From Paenibacillus pinisoli (GTDB lineage Bacteria; Bacillota; Bacilli; Paenibacillales; Paenibacillaceae), in assembly GCF_003605435.1 (NCBI RefSeq), contig NZ_QXQB01000010.1, forward strand, positions 1-64,000: a stretch of 64,000 nucleotides of DNA, written 5' to 3'. Positions 7,314 to 15,316 of this stretch are shown piece after piece (position 1 is the stretch's first letter; each line of letters opens with the position of its first letter). Under the pieces are notes generated by a model, which was given only the letters and a program-made list of their open reading frames with translations, did not search any database and was not told where the DNA came from. Both the position numbers and the translations under genes were made by a program.

Positions 7314-8009
7314 TTATTTATGAAGCCCGCACTCCGTCTTCTCTTGTCCGGACCAGCGTCCGGCACGAGGATCCTCGCCCGGCATAACCTGGCGCGTGCA
7401 GTACTCGCAGCCAATGCTCGGGTAGTAGTTGTCGTGAAGCGGATTGTAGACCACATTGTTATCGCGGATATATTGCCATACATCTTCGCTAGTCCAGCTT
7501 GCAATCGGGTTGAACTTCACGAGTCCAAACTTCACATCATATTCGATCTTCTTCGAATTGGCGCGCGTAGGCGCCTGATCACGGCGAATGCCTGTAATCC
7601 AGGCTTCATATTGGGACAGGATCTTCGTTAGCGGCTGAACCTTGCGGATATCGCAGCATTGGTTGGCATTGGACTTCCATAGCTCGTCGCCGAATTGCGC
7701 CGCTTGCTCCTCAGGCGTAATCTCCGGCTTCACTTCCACGAACGGAATGCCCGGGTAACGCTCTGCAAGCCGGTCACGCGTCTCATAAGTCTCCTTGAAG
7801 TGGAAATCGGTGTCTAAGTAGAAAATATCCGTCTTGGGGCTAATCTTCTGCAGCATGTCTACCAGCACGACATCCTCCGCGCCAAAGCTGCACGCGAATG
7901 TAATGTTCGGGAATGTCTCCACGGCAAAGCGAATAATGTCTTCCGGCGTCGCGTTCTCCAGCTCGACAGCCTTTTGCGCAATAAGTGCTTCCTTCTCAAA
8001 CAGATTCAT
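7314..8009 (-). CDS. cysH: Phosphoadenylyl/adenylyl-sulfate reductase CysH
   Basis: 231 residues. Start chosen at ATG 8009, eight nucleotides after GGAGG; the frame is open nine codons further. Reduces PAPS or APS to sulfite using thioredoxin. The PAPS_reduct fold is shown by SFGAEDVVLVDML and TGIRRDQAPTRA. It carries both CC (NQCCDIRKV) and CxxC (GCEYCTR) pairs, the four cysteines that hold the [4Fe-4S] cluster of APS-reducing enzymes, plus a C-terminal ECGLH with the catalytic Cys. Direct APS reduction is therefore likely, which fits the absence of cysC here. Confidence 0.93.
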   Translation of the reverse strand: MNLFEKEALIAQKAVELENATPEDIIRFAVETFPNITFACSFGAEDVVLVDMLQKISPKTDIFYLDTDFHFKETYETRDRLAERYPGIPFVEVKPEITPEEQAAQFGDELWKSNANQCCDIRKVQPLTKILSQYEAWITGIRRDQAPTRANSKKIEYDVKFGLVKFNPIASWTSEDVWQYIRDNNVVYNPLHDNYYPSIGCEYCTRQVMPGEDPRAGRWSGQEKTECGLHK

Positions 8010-8057
8010 ACGTATGACCTCCGTTATCAATTCCAAGTAAAGTAGTCTGTATTATAG

Positions 8058-8086
8058 ATTATATGCCTTTCTTCTCGCCAGTTCAA
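8058..8086 (-). promoter_or_regulatory. cysH-sat promoter
   Basis: Minus strand -35 TTGAAC (8081-8086), 17-bp spacer, -10 TATAAT (8058-8063). The leader is only about 40 nt, so there is no room for an S-box or T-box. Any CymR/CysL-type operator would have to overlap this promoter; I cannot point to one. Confidence 0.8.
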
Positions 8087-8213
8087 TCAGAACTTTACAC
8101 ATTTAATCAAAAAATACCATCACGGGCAAAGTTGGCTGTATGCATCCATTAGATTCATGGAAGCATGGGCATGTTCCTACAGTCGCTTGGATGTACGCGA
8201 GGCCGATGCTCGA

Positions 8214-9074
8214 CTAGATTCCTTCAATAAGCGCCGCAAAACTGCGCAAATTTTCCTTCAAGAGCGATGAGCCTGATTCATATGCTTCATCCAACAATCT
8301 ATTCATATCGCTTACGAAGTCAGCCAGTGAGTCTGTGCTAGCCTCTTCGAAGCGGTTAGGCAGCTTTGTATTGTGGAGTCCCTCCATAAACGCTTGGCGA
8401 TCTTGGAGATATTCCTTCGACCACTCAGGGTTTTGACGCAGCTTCTTGGCGAATGCAATCAGCATGCCGCCGGCATTATCGCCGGATAGAATAGCCGCCT
8501 GCATCTTGCGATAACCCTCTGGGTCGAATTGCTTCATCATTTCACCGGCATTCACATAATCGTCAGGAGCTCCGATCGGCTTCTGCGGAAGTTCGGCATA
8601 GGTAATCGCACCTGTCCCGGAGTCAACTCCTCTTGTCTTCGCCAGTGCGCCAAGGAGCTTCACCGTATCTGTAAATACAGCAGCGTCCGATGCATTCATA
8701 AATTTATCAGCAAGCAGCTTAGCCTGGGATAAGCCCATCTCGAGCAACCCCGCTCGATCCTCATCCGTCAGGGAAGAATCCCCAGAGAAGAAGTTCTTTT
8801 CGAATAAGCCGTACACGGCATCTTGCACCTGTTCGGATGGACCCGACAATAACGTATCAAGTGTATGATTGATATCCGGACTAAAGAACATCCGGGCGCT
8901 ATTGTGCTGTATGGCATCCGCCGGCAGTTCTCGTCCCGTTGTATGGCTGCGCAGATCTATTTCGACACGCTTTACGCCCTCCAGCTGACCCTGTTCTAAT
9001 TTGACAGTTGGACGCGCTTCTCTTTCGTTTATACCCTTAATTGCAGCTAAGCCTTGGATCGGTTGAATCTGCAT
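8214..9074 (-). CDS. Unknown 286-residue soluble protein
   Basis: Not recognised. A mostly helical, acidic protein without signal peptide or membrane segment, starting MQIQPIQGLAAIKG and ending in a Leu-rich helix (about 245-286). The middle holds several amphipathic helices (DEDRAGLLEMGLSQAKLL). AGGAG precedes the ATG by a good distance. It sits alone between rpsI and cysH, on the same strand as both, with a terminator upstream, so it is probably monocistronic. The N-terminal 60 residues look disordered, which resembles export-substrate-like or scaffold proteins, but this is only an impression. Confidence 0.8.
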   Translation of the reverse strand: MQIQPIQGLAAIKGINEREARPTVKLEQGQLEGVKRVEIDLRSHTTGRELPADAIQHNSARMFFSPDINHTLDTLLSGPSEQVQDAVYGLFEKNFFSGDSSLTDEDRAGLLEMGLSQAKLLADKFMNASDAAVFTDTVKLLGALAKTRGVDSGTGAITYAELPQKPIGAPDDYVNAGEMMKQFDPEGYRKMQAAILSGDNAGGMLIAFAKKLRQNPEWSKEYLQDRQAFMEGLHNTKLPNRFEEASTDSLADFVSDMNRLLDEAYESGSSLLKENLRSFAALIEGI

Positions 9075-9207
9075 AAGCTTCTCTCCTATTCCTATTCCCG
9101 CTTATTGCGCTAAGTGCCAAGCGGTTATTATACAGCTCTTTTTTTCGTATATCGGATCAATTGCCAAATCTTTTTAATATTTACATTACAATTCACTTTA
9201 AACGCAA

Positions 9208-9243
9208 AAAAACGCCTTCTCTGCAAAGCAGAGAAAGCGTTTG
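9208..9243 (-). terminator. Terminator of rplM-rpsI
   Basis: Minus strand: AACGCTTTCTCTGC / GCAGAGAAGGCGTT stem followed by TTTTTTT. It lies directly after the rpsI stop. Confidence 0.9.
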
Positions 9244-9253
9244 GTTGTAACGA

Positions 9254-9646
9254 TTAACGTTTCGAGAACTGTGGAGCGCGACGAGCCGCTTTAAGACCGT
9301 ATTTCTTACGTTCTTTCATACGCGGATCGCGAGTCAGGAAGCCTGCGCGCTTCAGAGCCGGACGGAACTCAGGGTCTGCTTTCAGCAGAGCACGGGAGAT
9401 ACCGTGACGGATTGCACCAGCTTGACCGGACATGCCGCCGCCGTTAGCGATAACCAATACATCGTACTTGGACAATGTGTCAGTCAGGTTAAGCGGTTGT
9501 TTTACGATCAGCTTGAGTGTCTCCAAACCGAAATATTCATTCAAATCGCGTTTATTAACAATGATTCGTCCTTCACCCGGCACAAGACGTACACGTGCAA
9601 CAGAGTGTTTACGACGACCGGTTCCATAGTATTGCACTTGAGCCAT
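9254..9646 (-). CDS. rpsI: 30S ribosomal protein S9
   Basis: 130 residues, the usual length. The N-terminal QYYGTGRRKHSVARVRL and the basic C-terminal tail ending APQFSKR are diagnostic; this tail reaches the P-site tRNA anticodon loop in the 30S head. Second gene of the rplM-rpsI operon, 20 nt after rplM, and followed by a strong terminator. Confidence 0.98.
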   Translation of the reverse strand: MAQVQYYGTGRRKHSVARVRLVPGEGRIIVNKRDLNEYFGLETLKLIVKQPLNLTDTLSKYDVLVIANGGGMSGQAGAIRHGISRALLKADPEFRPALKRAGFLTRDPRMKERKKYGLKAARRAPQFSKR

Positions 9647-9666
9647 GAAACTTGTCCTCCTCTTTA

Positions 9667-10104
9667 TTACCCGCGAAGCTCGTAGACTTCAGGGTTTTGG
9701 GCTTGATGTGGATGTTCCGCACCTGCGTAAACTTTCAATTTAAGCTTCATTTTGTTGCCAAGACGGTTCTTAGGCAACATGCCGTGCACTGCCAGCTCGA
9801 TTACGCGCTCTGGCTTCTTCTGAATCATTTCTTGAGCCGGAGTGACTTTCAGTCCACCGGTGTACATGGAGTGACGGTAGTACATTTTGTCTGCCATTTT
9901 GTTGCCTGTCAGAACGATTTTCTCAGCGTTGATCACGATAACGAAGTCACCAGTGTCAACATGAGGCGTAAATTGCGGTTTGTGCTTGCCGCGGATCAGG
10001 CTTGCAGCTTCACTAGCCAGACGACCAAGGGTTTTGCCCTCAGCATCGATGACGAACCATTTACGCTCAACTTCATTTGGCTTAGCCATATAGGTGGTAC
10101 GCAT
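9667..10104 (-). CDS. rplM: 50S ribosomal protein L13
   Basis: 145 residues. Early-assembling 23S-binding protein; family signature seen in KWFVIDAEGKTLGRLAS and VHGMLPKNRLG. AAGGAGG is 7 nt before ATG 10104, so the longer N-terminus (MRTTYMAK) is used. The operon has its own promoter and a structured leader that may be bound by L13 itself. Confidence 0.98.
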   Translation of the reverse strand: MRTTYMAKPNEVERKWFVIDAEGKTLGRLASEAASLIRGKHKPQFTPHVDTGDFVIVINAEKIVLTGNKMADKMYYRHSMYTGGLKVTPAQEMIQKKPERVIELAVHGMLPKNRLGNKMKLKLKVYAGAEHPHQAQNPEVYELRG

Positions 10105-10179
10105 GGATGATCCTCCTTAATTCTTTAACCATAATCGTTTTTATAACAACGTTTCCGTTGGTTTGATATTCATTGTTGA

Positions 10180-10243
10180 AACTTGCTTTTGGCGGCCATT
10201 CTTAGTCGGGGCTGTGGGAGAGCCACTAAGAAAGCACAAGTTA
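10180..10243 (-). promoter_or_regulatory. Probable L13 autoregulatory leader
   Basis: Minus strand: AACTTGTGCTTT (5' part) pairs with AAAGCAAGTT (10180-10189), enclosing an inner hairpin CTTAGT/ACTAAG (10201-10206 with 10225-10230). A two-tier leader at this place fits the L13 leader RNA described for Bacillota. Identification rests on position and pairing, not on a covariance search. Confidence 0.6.
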
Positions 10244-10244
10244 T

Positions 10245-10273
10245 ATTCTACAATAAAGCCTAGCAAAGTGCAA
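10245..10273 (-). promoter_or_regulatory. rplM-rpsI promoter
   Basis: Minus strand -35 TTGCAC (10268-10273), 17-bp spacer, -10 TAGAAT (10245-10250). The transcript would start at the foot of the L13 leader structure. Confidence 0.8.
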
Positions 10274-10688
10274 GCTGTTTTTCCTCTTTCTTTCCTTTAT
10301 ACAAGGCCTCTCGCTTCGCTTCCTGCTTGCGCTAATCAGATAAGACCGCAACCGGCATCTGATTGCTTCCACTGTGGAAAGCTAAACTAATCCAATAGTA
10401 TCTATGCCAGCCGCCCAATAGAGCTTACTGTTAAAGACGGAAGCATATATATCAGTAGCCAATCTCTGTCTTTTTAAGATGCAAACCATTAGCCTCGTTT
10501 AAGTATTAGGGCCATAACTATTACACATCGACATGTATTCTATACGGAACACCCTCTCAGTCTCTAGACCGAGTCGTCCCCCACCAGGGGACGGTTTCCA
10601 TTGCAGCATCTGATTGGTACAATGAGGATAACAAATGCGCCGTATGTCCAAGAACATTCTAGAGCGCAGTATAATAGGAGAGAAAACC
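10274..10688. other. Non-coding stretch between rplM and the DUF4097 gene
   Basis: About 415 bp with no convincing gene. It contains a 7-bp-arm inverted repeat CGTCCCC-CACCA-GGGGACG (10575-10593) and a TACAAT (10618-10623) that could be the -10 of the plus-strand gene, with a poor -35 (TTTCCA at 10595). Confidence 0.6.
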
Positions 10689-11660
10689 ATGAGACCCAGA
10701 ACCACGATTGGCATTATTCTAATCATTTTAGGCATCATTGGCGTGCTCTACGTATATGAGAACGGAAGCAGCAATGCGATTCAGAACATCCGCAACTACT
10801 TCGCTACGGAAATCAATGAACAGCAGTCCATTGATATTAGCGATGTGCGTAATCTGGATATTTCGTCAGGCAGTCTGGATGTCCGTCTGGTCAAGGGCAC
10901 AGGTTCCGAAGCTGTCGTTAAGCTTGAGGGCTGGGCGTCCAAAAACTACGTCAAAAACTTGAAGCTGGAGCATAGCAAAGAGGACGGAACGCTGAAGCTC
11001 TCACTGAAGAGCGACCGCGGCATACGATTCGGCTTTGGATTTAGAGGCGTGGATATGATCGTTGAGCTGCCGGAGAAGACATGGAACCAGCTTGATGTAG
11101 ACTTGGATAGCGGCGACTTGATTGTTGAGCAGGCAAGCGCGGAGAGCGCCAAGCTCCACACCAGCTCAGGAGATGTGAAAGCGTCTGATTTCAAAGTAGA
11201 CAGCAGCTTAACTATCAGCATGAACAGCGGAGACATGAGTTTGCACAGCGTATCGGCCAACAAGATGGATTTGGCTACTCAGAGCGGCGATATTTCGGTT
11301 AATGGCTATCAGGCTGAACGTATCGACTTTAAAGTAGGCAGCGGCGACGTGAGCTTCGAGGATGGCGTTGCCGAGCTATCCGGAAAAACAGGTTCCGGCG
11401 ACATTCGCATGAACGTCGAGAACATTACCCGTCATACCGACCTTCGCACAGGCAGCGGTGATGTGGTAATTAGCCTCGACAGAAATCCCAACTCGCTCAG
11501 CGTGCAATTCAAAGCAAGCTCCGGCGATGGCGTCATTCGCAAGGACGACTTCACCTACGACACCGGATCAAATGGCGAGCGCAATATTAAAGGTAAGTTC
11601 GGAAGCGGCGATATTAAGCTGAATGTCCAAACCGGATCGGGAGATTTTGTGCTTAAATAG
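10689..11660 (+). CDS. Membrane-anchored DUF4097-type beta-repeat protein
   Basis: 323 residues from ATG 10689 (AGGAG 8 nt upstream). One N-terminal membrane helix (about 5-23) with most of the protein predicted outside, then from about residue 50 a repeat region with some eleven SGD/GSGD turns spaced about 20-25 residues apart (SSGDVKAS, NSGDMSLHS, GSGDVSFED, GSGDIRMNV and so on), the pattern of a right-handed beta-solenoid. Relatives include LiaG and other envelope-stress regulon members in Bacillota; binding partner unknown. It is alone on its strand with its own terminator 110 nt downstream. Confidence 0.85.
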   Translation: MRPRTTIGIILIILGIIGVLYVYENGSSNAIQNIRNYFATEINEQQSIDISDVRNLDISSGSLDVRLVKGTGSEAVVKLEGWASKNYVKNLKLEHSKEDGTLKLSLKSDRGIRFGFGFRGVDMIVELPEKTWNQLDVDLDSGDLIVEQASAESAKLHTSSGDVKASDFKVDSSLTISMNSGDMSLHSVSANKMDLATQSGDISVNGYQAERIDFKVGSGDVSFEDGVAELSGKTGSGDIRMNVENITRHTDLRTGSGDVVISLDRNPNSLSVQFKASSGDGVIRKDDFTYDTGSNGERNIKGKFGSGDIKLNVQTGSGDFVLK

Positions 11661-11985
11661 AACACCAGAGCCTCCAGTGTGAATCATACACACCTGCGCT
11701 TGAAAGTTGTAAAGATGCAAAAATAACCGGGACTATTTTTAATTTATCTCCGGGACCATTATAAGCAGAAGAACCTTCATGCCACTTTATGAGTGAATGA
11801 AGGTTCTTTTATTTGGAATGCGGGATGCGTGATTGTGCATCTGATCTGCACACTGCGCAGCTCCCAGCGTACGGCGGGTCGGTACAGGTGTCACCACAGT
11901 CTTGGATAGTATGAGTCTAGCCGTGTTTTGTTCATGTGCAATTCTTTGAAACGTAACTTGCTCAACTCAGATGTTAATGATTGCA
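11661..11985. other. Non-coding stretch between DUF4097 gene and truA
   Basis: 325 bp between convergent genes. Apart from the terminator at 11769-11812 I see no gene, RNA or repeat in it. Confidence 0.6.
11769..11812 (+). terminator. Terminator of the DUF4097 gene
   Basis: AGAACCTTCAT pairs with ATGAAGGTTCT across a 15-nt loop and is followed by TTTTA; the left flank GAAGAA is not an A-run, so it acts mainly on the plus strand. Confidence 0.8.
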
Positions 11986-12780
11986 TTACTCGTCATCATC
12001 ATCTGCACCATTTTCAGCTACTTCAGCGGCGGGCGCTTCGTCTTCACTGTACTCCACATCCATAAGAGTCAGGGCATGCGGCATCGCGGTAGGCCCAGCC
12101 AGCGAACGCAACTTGCCCTCCAGAATGCGCTTCATATCCTCCGGCTTCAGCTTTCCTTGTCCCACCCATAGCAGCGTCCCCATGATAACACGGACCATAT
12201 TGTACAGGAATCCGTTCCCCGTAATATAGAGATGAAGCGCCTGGCCTTCCTGTACAAAATATGCCTCATATACCGTGCGGATATGATGCGGCTTCGTCGA
12301 ATGGATCGAAGTATAGGAGGTAAAATCATGCGTCCCGATCAGGTGTTTGACACCCTCTGACATCGCTTCTACATTCAGTTTAGTCGGATGGTGAAAACGA
12401 TATGCTCGGGCGAACACATCCGGGAATTTGGCCATATCAATCGTATAGCGGTAGGTCTTGCGTTTTGCTGAACGTCTGGAGTGGAATGCTTCAGGCACAT
12501 CCCATGCATCCAGGATCACAATATCCTTGGGCAACCGCGTATTCAGCGCGATTGCCCATCGCTCGGTGGGAATAGTTGACGCCGTATGGAAATTGAATAC
12601 TTGTCCCATCGCATGCACACCGGCATCCGTCCGTCCCGAGCCAATGATGACGATGTTTTCCCCAGACAGATGCTTAATCGCCTTCTCAATCTCATCCTGT
12701 ACCGTCCGCCCGTATGGCTGAGACTGAAAGCCATTAAAGTTTGTTCCGTCATAACTGACCTTCACGCCGATATTACGCAT
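11986..12780 (-). CDS. truA: tRNA pseudouridine synthase A
   Basis: 264 residues. Makes pseudouridine at positions 38-40 of tRNA anticodon stems. The catalytic Asp is in GSGRTDAGVHAMGQ (Asp52 in this numbering); YITGNGFLYNMVRV is also typical. ATG 12780 is preferred to the GTG nine nucleotides earlier, since that GTG overlaps the AAAGGGTGA ribosome site. The C-terminus is extended by an acidic tail rich in Glu, Asp and Ala, ending DDDDE, not seen in most TruA proteins. B. subtilis has ecfA1-ecfA2-ecfT between rplQ and truA; here there is a repeat array instead. Confidence 0.95.
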   Translation of the reverse strand: MRNIGVKVSYDGTNFNGFQSQPYGRTVQDEIEKAIKHLSGENIVIIGSGRTDAGVHAMGQVFNFHTASTIPTERWAIALNTRLPKDIVILDAWDVPEAFHSRRSAKRKTYRYTIDMAKFPDVFARAYRFHHPTKLNVEAMSEGVKHLIGTHDFTSYTSIHSTKPHHIRTVYEAYFVQEGQALHLYITGNGFLYNMVRVIMGTLLWVGQGKLKPEDMKRILEGKLRSLAGPTAMPHALTLMDVEYSEDEAPAAEVAENGADDDDE

Positions 12781-12925
12781 TGTTGTCACCCTTTACCCGT
12801 TATCAATAACCCTTTGCGAATGTTGCACCACACACATTTATGAAATCAGCCGTTCTTCCATTCCGGCTGCTATATTCATCCTGATTACTTCACATAATGG
12901 CCGCACTCTGATCGATCCAAGTTCG

Positions 12926-13320
12926 TCTTCTTTTGGATCTGCAAGCCGTGATTCTCGGATTACAGCTCTGCGCCGGCTCTATTTCGCACCTGTAGGCCGT
13001 GTTTCTCGGCTTACAGCTCTACGCCGGCTCTATTTCGCACCTGCAGGCCGAGATTTTCGGCTTACAGCTCTCCGCTAGCTCTATTTCGCACCTGCAGGCC
13101 GAGTTTCGCGGCTTACAGCTCTACGCCGGCTCTATTTCGCACCTGTAGGCCGTGTTTCTCGGCTTACAGCTCTACGCCGGCTCTATTTCGCACCTGCAGG
13201 CCGAGTTTCTCGGCTTACAGCTCTCCGCTAGCTCTATTTCGCATCTGCAGGCCGAGTTTCGCGGCTTACAGCTCTCCGCTAGCTCTATTTCGCACCTTCA
13301 AGCCGAGTTTCTCGGCTAAG
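12926..13320. repeat. Tandem array of 51-bp repeats, about 7.7 units
   Basis: Units begin with CTCTATTTCGCA at 12977, 13028, 13079, 13130, 13181, 13232 and 13283, exactly 51 bp apart; a diverged unit precedes them (12926-12976) and the last is truncated at about 13320. Each unit has a 6-bp inverted repeat, GCCGAG-TTT-CTCGGC or a one-base variant. Units 12977-13027 and 13130-13180 are identical, and units two and five, three and six match best, showing a 153-bp three-unit duplication. Since 51 is 17 codons, several frames stay open across it, but no start or ribosome site supports a gene. Confidence 0.95.
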
Positions 13321-13375
13321 AAATAAGCAGACAACAATCACATCGGCATAATCGCGTGATTATTGCTAGAAGCAA

Positions 13376-13406
13376 TAAAAAAAGGTGGCCCAGAGGGACC
13401 ACCCTT
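13376..13406 (-). terminator. Terminator of the S10-spc-alpha superoperon
   Basis: Minus strand: GGGTGGTCC-CTCTG-GGCCACC followed by TTTTTTTATT, 13 nt past rplQ. Confidence 0.9.
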
Positions 13407-13419
13407 TACTTGCAACAAC

Positions 13420-13785
13420 CTACGCGCGGTCAACCAGCTCAAGGTAAACCATAGGCGCGGAATCACCGCGACGAGGACCCAGCTTCAGGATACGCGTGTA
13501 TCCGCCTGCACGCTCCGAGTAGCGAGTAGCCAGTTCGGAGAACAGCTTTTGGATTGCGTCTTGCTCACCGTTTACGGATTCGCGACGCACGAATGCTGCT
13601 ACTTGACGACGAGCGTGAAGATCACCCTTCTTTGCTTTAGTGATCAGCTTTTCAGCGATAGAACGAACTTCTTTCGCTTTAGCTTCAGTCGTTTGAATGC
13701 GCTCATACAGGAACAAATCAGTAACGAGGTCACGGAACAATGCTTTCCGCGCACTTGCGTCACGTCCCAATTTTTGATATGCCAT
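13420..13785 (-). CDS. rplQ: 50S ribosomal protein L17
   Basis: 121 residues, the short Gram-positive form. Starts MAYQKLGRDASARKALFRD; binds 23S near the exit tunnel. Last gene of the alpha operon (infA-rpmJ-rpsM-rpsK-rpoA-rplQ), followed at once by a strong terminator. Confidence 0.98.
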   Translation of the reverse strand: MAYQKLGRDASARKALFRDLVTDLFLYERIQTTEAKAKEVRSIAEKLITKAKKGDLHARRQVAAFVRRESVNGEQDAIQKLFSELATRYSERAGGYTRILKLGPRRGDSAPMVYLELVDRA

Positions 13786-13832
13786 CTTGTTTTCCCCTCC
13801 CTTGCTCTGTTGTCAGATCTAGCTGTGAACTG

Positions 13833-14777
13833 CTATTCTTCCATGCGTAGGCCTAGACCCAGCTCTTCCAGCTTCTCTTGAACTTCCTCAAGCGACTTGC
13901 GGCCCAGGTTGCGGACCTTCATCATGTCCTCTTCGGATTTCGTGATCAGCTCTTGAACCGTGTTAATGCCTGCACGTTTCAAGCAGTTATATGAACGTAC
14001 CGAAAGATCCAGCTCTTCGATGGTCATCTCCAAGACTTTCTCTTTCTTGTCTTCTTCCTTCTCAACCATGATCTCCGCATCTTTGGCTTCATCCGTTAAT
14101 CCAACGAACAAGTCCAAGTGCTCGGTCAATATTTTAGCGCCGAGGCTTACAGCCTCTTCAGGGCGAATACTGCCATCCGTCCAAACTTCCAACGTCAGCT
14201 TGTCATAGTTCGTGACTTGACCGACGCGAGTGTTTTCTACGCTGTAATTAACGCGAGTAATGGGCGTGTAGATCGAATCGACAGGAATGACGCCAATCGG
14301 TTGATCGTCGCTCTTGTTCCGGTCCGCTTGCACGTAACCGCGTCCCCGATTAGCAAAAATCCGCATATGGAGTCGCGCTCCGGAGGCCAAGGTCGCAATG
14401 TGAAGATCAGGGCTTAAAATCTCGACATCGCTATCTGCCCGAATGTCTCCCGCTGTTACGTTGCCTTCGCCTTCCGCATCGATTTCCAGCACCTTCTCTT
14501 CGTCGGAGTGGATTTTCAGCGACAGGCCTTTCAGGTTCAGGATGATTTCCGTTACGTCTTCAATCACTCCAGGAACCGTAGAAAACTCATGCAGCACGCC
14601 GTCGATTTGAACCGACGTTACAGCCGCACCAGGCAATGACGACAACAGAATTCGGCGAAGCGAATTTCCAAGCGTCGTGCCGTATCCGCGTTCCAGCGGC
14701 TCGACCACGAAACGTCCGTAGGTTCCTTCATCGTTCAGTTCTACGGTTTCGATTTTCGGCTTTTCGATCTCAATCAC
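13833..14777 (-). CDS. rpoA: RNA polymerase alpha subunit
   Basis: 314 residues when read from the GTG at 14777, eight nucleotides after AAGGAGG; the ATG at 14795 overlaps that site. This gives the B. subtilis length. The N-terminal domain (about 1-228) dimerises and assembles beta and beta-prime; the C-terminal domain (about 245-314) has the helix-hairpin-helix fold that binds UP elements and activators (LDLSVRSYNCLKRAGI, LGRKSLEEV). Confidence 0.98.
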   Translation of the reverse strand: MIEIEKPKIETVELNDEGTYGRFVVEPLERGYGTTLGNSLRRILLSSLPGAAVTSVQIDGVLHEFSTVPGVIEDVTEIILNLKGLSLKIHSDEEKVLEIDAEGEGNVTAGDIRADSDVEILSPDLHIATLASGARLHMRIFANRGRGYVQADRNKSDDQPIGVIPVDSIYTPITRVNYSVENTRVGQVTNYDKLTLEVWTDGSIRPEEAVSLGAKILTEHLDLFVGLTDEAKDAEIMVEKEEDKKEKVLEMTIEELDLSVRSYNCLKRAGINTVQELITKSEEDMMKVRNLGRKSLEEVQEKLEELGLGLRMEE

Positions 14778-14901
14778 AATAGTACCCTCCTTCAAACGTC
14801 GCTCCGTTACCTTGTCGTTTTTATGTCAAATCTCGTAGTATGCCAAACCTTCACAACCATTATTCACAAGTTGTTGTTATTTGATACCACCGTGGATCAG
14901 A

Positions 14902-15297
14902 CTATACGCGACGACGTTTTGGCGGACGGCATCCGTTGTGTGGAACTGGCGTAACATCCTTAATGAGGTTAACTTCCAATCCAGCAGCTTGAAGCGAACG
15001 GATTGCAGCTTCACGGCCAGCGCCTGGTCCTTTAACCATAACTTCGACCGTTCTCATGCCGTGCTCCATTGCTGCTTTCGCAGCGGATTCAGCAGCCATT
15101 TGAGCGGCAAACGGGGTGCTTTTGCGGGAACCCTTGAAACCAAGGTTGCCGGAGCTAGCCCATGAAATTGCGTTACCGTGCGGGTCGGTGATCGTAACGA
15201 TCGTGTTGTTGAACGTGGAACGGATGTGTGCCACGCCGCTATCAATATTTTTCCGGTCGCGACGTTTAGTACGAACGACCTTTTTTGGTTTAGCCAT
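14902..15297 (-). CDS. rpsK: 30S ribosomal protein S11
   Basis: 131 residues. Signature GMRTVEVMVKGPGAGREAAIRS and the basic C-terminus PHNGCRPPKRRRV. Platform protein near the mRNA exit and Shine-Dalgarno duplex. A 124-nt gap follows before rpoA, longer than usual inside the cluster; I see a TTGACA there but no matching -10. Confidence 0.98.
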   Translation of the reverse strand: MAKPKKVVRTKRRDRKNIDSGVAHIRSTFNNTIVTITDPHGNAISWASSGNLGFKGSRKSTPFAAQMAAESAAKAAMEHGMRTVEVMVKGPGAGREAAIRSLQAAGLEVNLIKDVTPVPHNGCRPPKRRRV

Positions 15298-15316
15298 TGA
15301 TCATTATCCTCCCTTC

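Noticed and set aside
12926..13320. CRISPR array
   Set aside because: The 51-bp units are contiguous with no unique spacers, and no cas gene is near.
12926..13320. Gene made of 17-residue repeats
   Set aside because: 51 bp keeps several frames open, but no frame has a start codon with a ribosome site and all frames are equally open, as expected for a non-coding repeat of this length.
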